From contig RGGS01000046.1 of the NCBI GenBank assembly GCA_010024525.1, positions 1 through 8,280 on the forward strand: DNA of 8,280 bases, given 5' to 3'. The notes below the pieces were generated by a model. It made no database searches. It was given only the letters and a program-made list of their open reading frames with translations, and was not told where the DNA came from. The DNA comes from Verrucomicrobiota bacterium. Its GTDB lineage: Bacteria > Verrucomicrobiota > Verrucomicrobiia > Methylacidiphilales > Verrucolacustridaceae. The translations under genes were made by a program, and so were the position numbers. Within the stretch, counting starts at the first letter, position 1, and each line of letters opens with the position of its first letter. This document shows, piece after piece, positions 6,440 to 8,280 of this stretch.

Positions 6440-6583
6440 ATGTCCGGGGAATGGCAGATTTGGGCTGTGGTGGGGTCCGTGCTGACTTCTGCCGGGTATT
6501 TGCTTTGGAGGATCCTGCGACGTCGATCAGATAATTGCTGTGGAAATGTGGAGCCCTTAAAAAAAGGATCCCGCCTAAAATAG
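6440..6583 (+). CDS. Small FeoB-associated membrane protein, 47 residues (Cys-Cys)
   Basis: An ATG 3 nt after the feoB stop opens a 47-codon frame ending at TAG 6581-6583. The G-run at 6427-6433, six nt before the ATG, can serve as a strong ribosome site. The product has a short N-terminus (MSGEWQI), one membrane segment (about 5-24, rich in V, L, W), a positive cluster (RILRRR, 24-29) that places the C-terminus in the cytoplasm, then Cys33-Cys34 and a basic tail. Size, topology and position match the FeoB-associated cysteine-rich membrane protein family (PF12669-like), thought to occupy the role of FeoC or stabilise FeoB. It has only two adjacent cysteines rather than a larger cluster, so the assignment is by architecture and context; a database comparison would decide it. 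Confidence 0.65.
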   Translation: MSGEWQIWAVVGSVLTSAGYLLWRILRRRSDNCCGNVEPLKKGSRLK

Positions 6584-6593
6584 CTTGCTCCAC
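6548..6593. other. Possible long-loop hairpin between convergent transcripts
   Basis: GTGGAGC (6548-6554) pairs with GCTCCAC (6587-6593) around a 32-nt loop that contains an A7 run (T7 on the minus strand). It spans the end of the small feo-linked gene and lies next to the end of the minus-strand sugar ATPase. Stem and spacing are not those of a standard terminator, so any role in ending either transcript is speculative. Confidence 0.25.
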
Positions 6594-6617
6594 TGTCTGG
6601 CACGTTCGGGCAAGGAA

Positions 6618-7817
6618 CTAAAGTGTCTGTTTTCGGAGAGGAGTGATGGGGAGCGGTAGTTTGATTCTTGGAATTCTTTGTCCGGAAACTTCGTCTCCTG
6701 TGACGGGGTCAAAAAAATGAAGACTTTCCTGATCCGGAATGAGGTGGATCCTTTTTCCTTCCAGCCCCTTGGTTTCATGCAGGGTAATTCGACAGGCACA
6801 TTTATGGCCGGCCGTATGCCCATAGAGAAAAGTTTCGGCTCCCATTGGTTCGACCAAATCCACCTCCAATTCCAGTCGTCCATGTTCCGAGGACTCGGGA
6901 GCAAGGTGCTCAGGGCGCACACCTAAAAGAATAGGATGCCCCGTCCGGGAGGAGAGGCGGGCTGCGAGCTCAGGATTTAACTGCACTTTCCAAGGTGAAG
7001 CATGGCCCTCATGGCATTCCTCGAGAAAGGTCAACCCCCCCTGCGTCCGTTGGAGGGTTCCCCGAAAGAAGTTCATGGTTGGGCTGCCGATGAAACTGGC
7101 CACAAAGCGGTTGGCAGGCTGATGATAAAGGTCCTCCGGAGTGCCTATCTGTTGCACCCTGCCTTCGGACATTACGACGATACGGTCCGCCATCGTCATG
7201 GCTTCGGTCTGATCATGGGTGACATAAATCATCGTACACCCCAAGGTACGATGCAGTCGACTGATCTCGGCTCGCATTTCTACCCGCATCTTGGCATCGA
7301 GATTGGATAGCGGTTCGTCGAAAAGGAACACTTGAGGTTCACGGACCATGGCTCTTCCTAAAGCCACTCGTTGACGCTGTCCGCCGGAAAGGGCTTTGGG
7401 TTTGCGTTCCAGCAGATTGTCCGGATCTAGAAGGCCCAGGGCTCGAGCCGCCTTGTCGACCCGCCGGCGTATTTCCTCTTTGGGAAATCCCCGCATTTCC
7501 AAGCCGAAGGACATGTTGCGGGCCACGGTCATGTGCGGGTACAGGGCGTAGTTTTGAAAGACCATGGCGATATCGCGGTCCTTGGGAGGGATATCATTTA
7601 CCCTCCGTCCCCCGATGCAGATGATGCCACTACTGATATCCTCCAATCCCGCAATCATTCTGAGGACCGTCGTTTTTCCGCAACCGGATGGTCCGACCAG
7701 CACCAAAAACTCGCCCGAGGCAATCTCGAGGGAGACCCGATCCACTGCAACCTTGGTTGGGTGGCCTTTCTCCCCTGGAAACACCTTGCAAAGATTCTCG
7801 AGAATTACCTTGGACAT
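6618..7817 (-). CDS. Carbohydrate ABC importer ATPase (MalK/UgpC/MsmK type)
   Basis: A 399-residue ABC ATPase of the sugar-import (CUT1) class. Motifs: Walker A GPSGCGKTT (42-50), Q-loop Gln88 (FQNYALYPH), signature LSGGQRQRVA (143-152), Walker B VFLFDEP (163-169), D-loop SNLDAK and switch His201 (THDQTEAMTMADR). After about residue 235 comes the MalK-type TOBE/regulatory region, with GVRPEH (299-304) and VEPMGAETFLYG (322-333). The last 22 or so residues after FDPVTGDEV form an extra basic, proline-containing tail. The ATG at 7817 is preceded by AAGGT at a short distance. It lies 7 nt after the stop of the permease gene, so they form one operon, and this ATPase is the last gene. The sugar is not evident; ATPases of this type can serve more than one importer. 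Confidence 0.93.
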   Translation of the reverse strand: MSKVILENLCKVFPGEKGHPTKVAVDRVSLEIASGEFLVLVGPSGCGKTTVLRMIAGLEDISSGIICIGGRRVNDIPPKDRDIAMVFQNYALYPHMTVARNMSFGLEMRGFPKEEIRRRVDKAARALGLLDPDNLLERKPKALSGGQRQRVALGRAMVREPQVFLFDEPLSNLDAKMRVEMRAEISRLHRTLGCTMIYVTHDQTEAMTMADRIVVMSEGRVQQIGTPEDLYHQPANRFVASFIGSPTMNFFRGTLQRTQGGLTFLEECHEGHASPWKVQLNPELAARLSSRTGHPILLGVRPEHLAPESSEHGRLELEVDLVEPMGAETFLYGHTAGHKCACRITLHETKGLEGKRIHLIPDQESLHFFDPVTGDEVSGQRIPRIKLPLPITPLRKQTL

Positions 7818-7824
7818 GAAGACC

Positions 7825-8280
7825 TTATTTTAGCCCGCTTGTTGCGATTCCTCGAAGGAAGGTCTTTTGAGTGAAGAAAAAAAGTATAACCACAGGAAGA
7901 ACCACCAGAGTGGAAGCAGCCATAAGATGGTGCCAGGGAGTTCCACTGATCGTGCTCTGAAGCGCCTGCAGGCCCAGGGCCAGGGTATATTGTTCCTCTC
8001 TGGCCAAGAAAATCAGGGGTCCGAGAAAGTCATTCCAGGTTGCCATGAACTGAAACAGCGCCACGGTTAATAACGCAGGGCGGGCCAAGGGTAGAATGAT
8101 TTGCCAGAAAATGCGGAATTCGCTGCAACCGTCAATCCTGGCAGCTTCGGTCAAATCCCGGGGCAGGGCCAAAAAAAACTGGCGTAGCAGAAAAACATTG
8201 AAGGCGCCCGCCAGAAACGCGGGTACCCATAATGGTTTCATGGTGCCGATCCAGCCCAAGGTGCGAAAGAGTCCGAAGAG
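7825..8280 (-). CDS. Carbohydrate ABC transporter permease, MalG/UgpE type (N-terminal part outside window)
   Basis: The minus-strand frame is open to the right edge, so the gene continues outside; 151 C-terminal codons plus the stop TAA (complement of 7825-7827) are present. A TTG inside this stretch is not a credible start, because the preceding codons (LFGLFRTL) continue in family-like sequence. The FLLRQFFLALPRDLTEAARIDG stretch followed by IILPLARPAL is the EAA loop of CUT1 permeases, which contacts the ATPase helical domain. Later hydrophobic segments (VALFQFMATWNDFLGPLIFL and LVVLPVVILFFFTQ) and the C-terminal FLRGIATSGLK match the MalG/UgpE group. It forms the inner-membrane channel with a MalF/UgpA partner presumably encoded further right, and is energised by the ATPase gene 7 nt downstream. 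Confidence 0.92.
   Translation of the reverse strand, partial: LFGLFRTLGWIGTMKPLWVPAFLAGAFNVFLLRQFFLALPRDLTEAARIDGCSEFRIFWQIILPLARPALLTVALFQFMATWNDFLGPLIFLAREEQYTLALGLQALQSTISGTPWHHLMAASTLVVLPVVILFFFTQKTFLRGIATSGLK

Overview
The window (about 57% G+C by eye) reads as ordinary chromosomal DNA from a free-living Gram-negative bacterium. The families present (YqaA-type membrane protein, ABC-2 transporter, SCO protein and DUF420 protein, FeoAB with a small downstream membrane ORF, a MalK/UgpC-type sugar ATPase) would fit Verrucomicrobiota or a related group. That placement is inferred from general family resemblance, not from a marker gene. Oxygen respiration is implied by the SCO and DUF420 genes. 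I see no phage gene, transposase, CRISPR array, tRNA or rRNA.

Layout. (1) Positions 2-523, + strand: a YqaA/DedA-like membrane protein whose N-terminus lies outside the window, followed by a strong intrinsic terminator at 610-644. (2) Positions 663-1120: a possible promoter and a 122-residue protein I do not recognise. (3) Positions 1203-4017, + strand: a tight four-gene set of ABC ATPase, ABC-2 permease, SCO1/SenC copper protein and DUF420 (CtaM/YozB-like) membrane protein, with a 3-nt gap and then two 4-nt stop/start overlaps. (4) Positions 4087-6583, + strand: feoA, feoB and a 47-codon membrane ORF that resembles the FeoB-associated small cysteine protein family. (5) Positions 6618-8280, - strand: the end of a carbohydrate ABC permease (MalG/UgpE type) followed by its MalK/UgpC-type ATPase, converging on the feo genes with a 34-nt gap.

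How they work together. The SCO and DUF420 families are both tied to assembly of haem-copper oxidases, and two ABC genes are locked into the same set, so the ABC transporter probably serves oxidase biogenesis or a related cofactor or metal task. The oxidase subunits themselves are not in the window. The feo genes follow on the same strand with no obvious promoter and only a U-less hairpin between them and DUF420. Iron(II) import could therefore be partly co-transcribed with the oxidase-maturation set. The minus-strand sugar importer is a separate unit entering from the right.

The most useful points are the 47-codon ORF after feoB, the oxidase-maturation cassette lacking oxidase genes, the unknown 122-residue gene, and several starts that lack a visible Shine-Dalgarno site. 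I did not find convincing evidence for an entirely new system.
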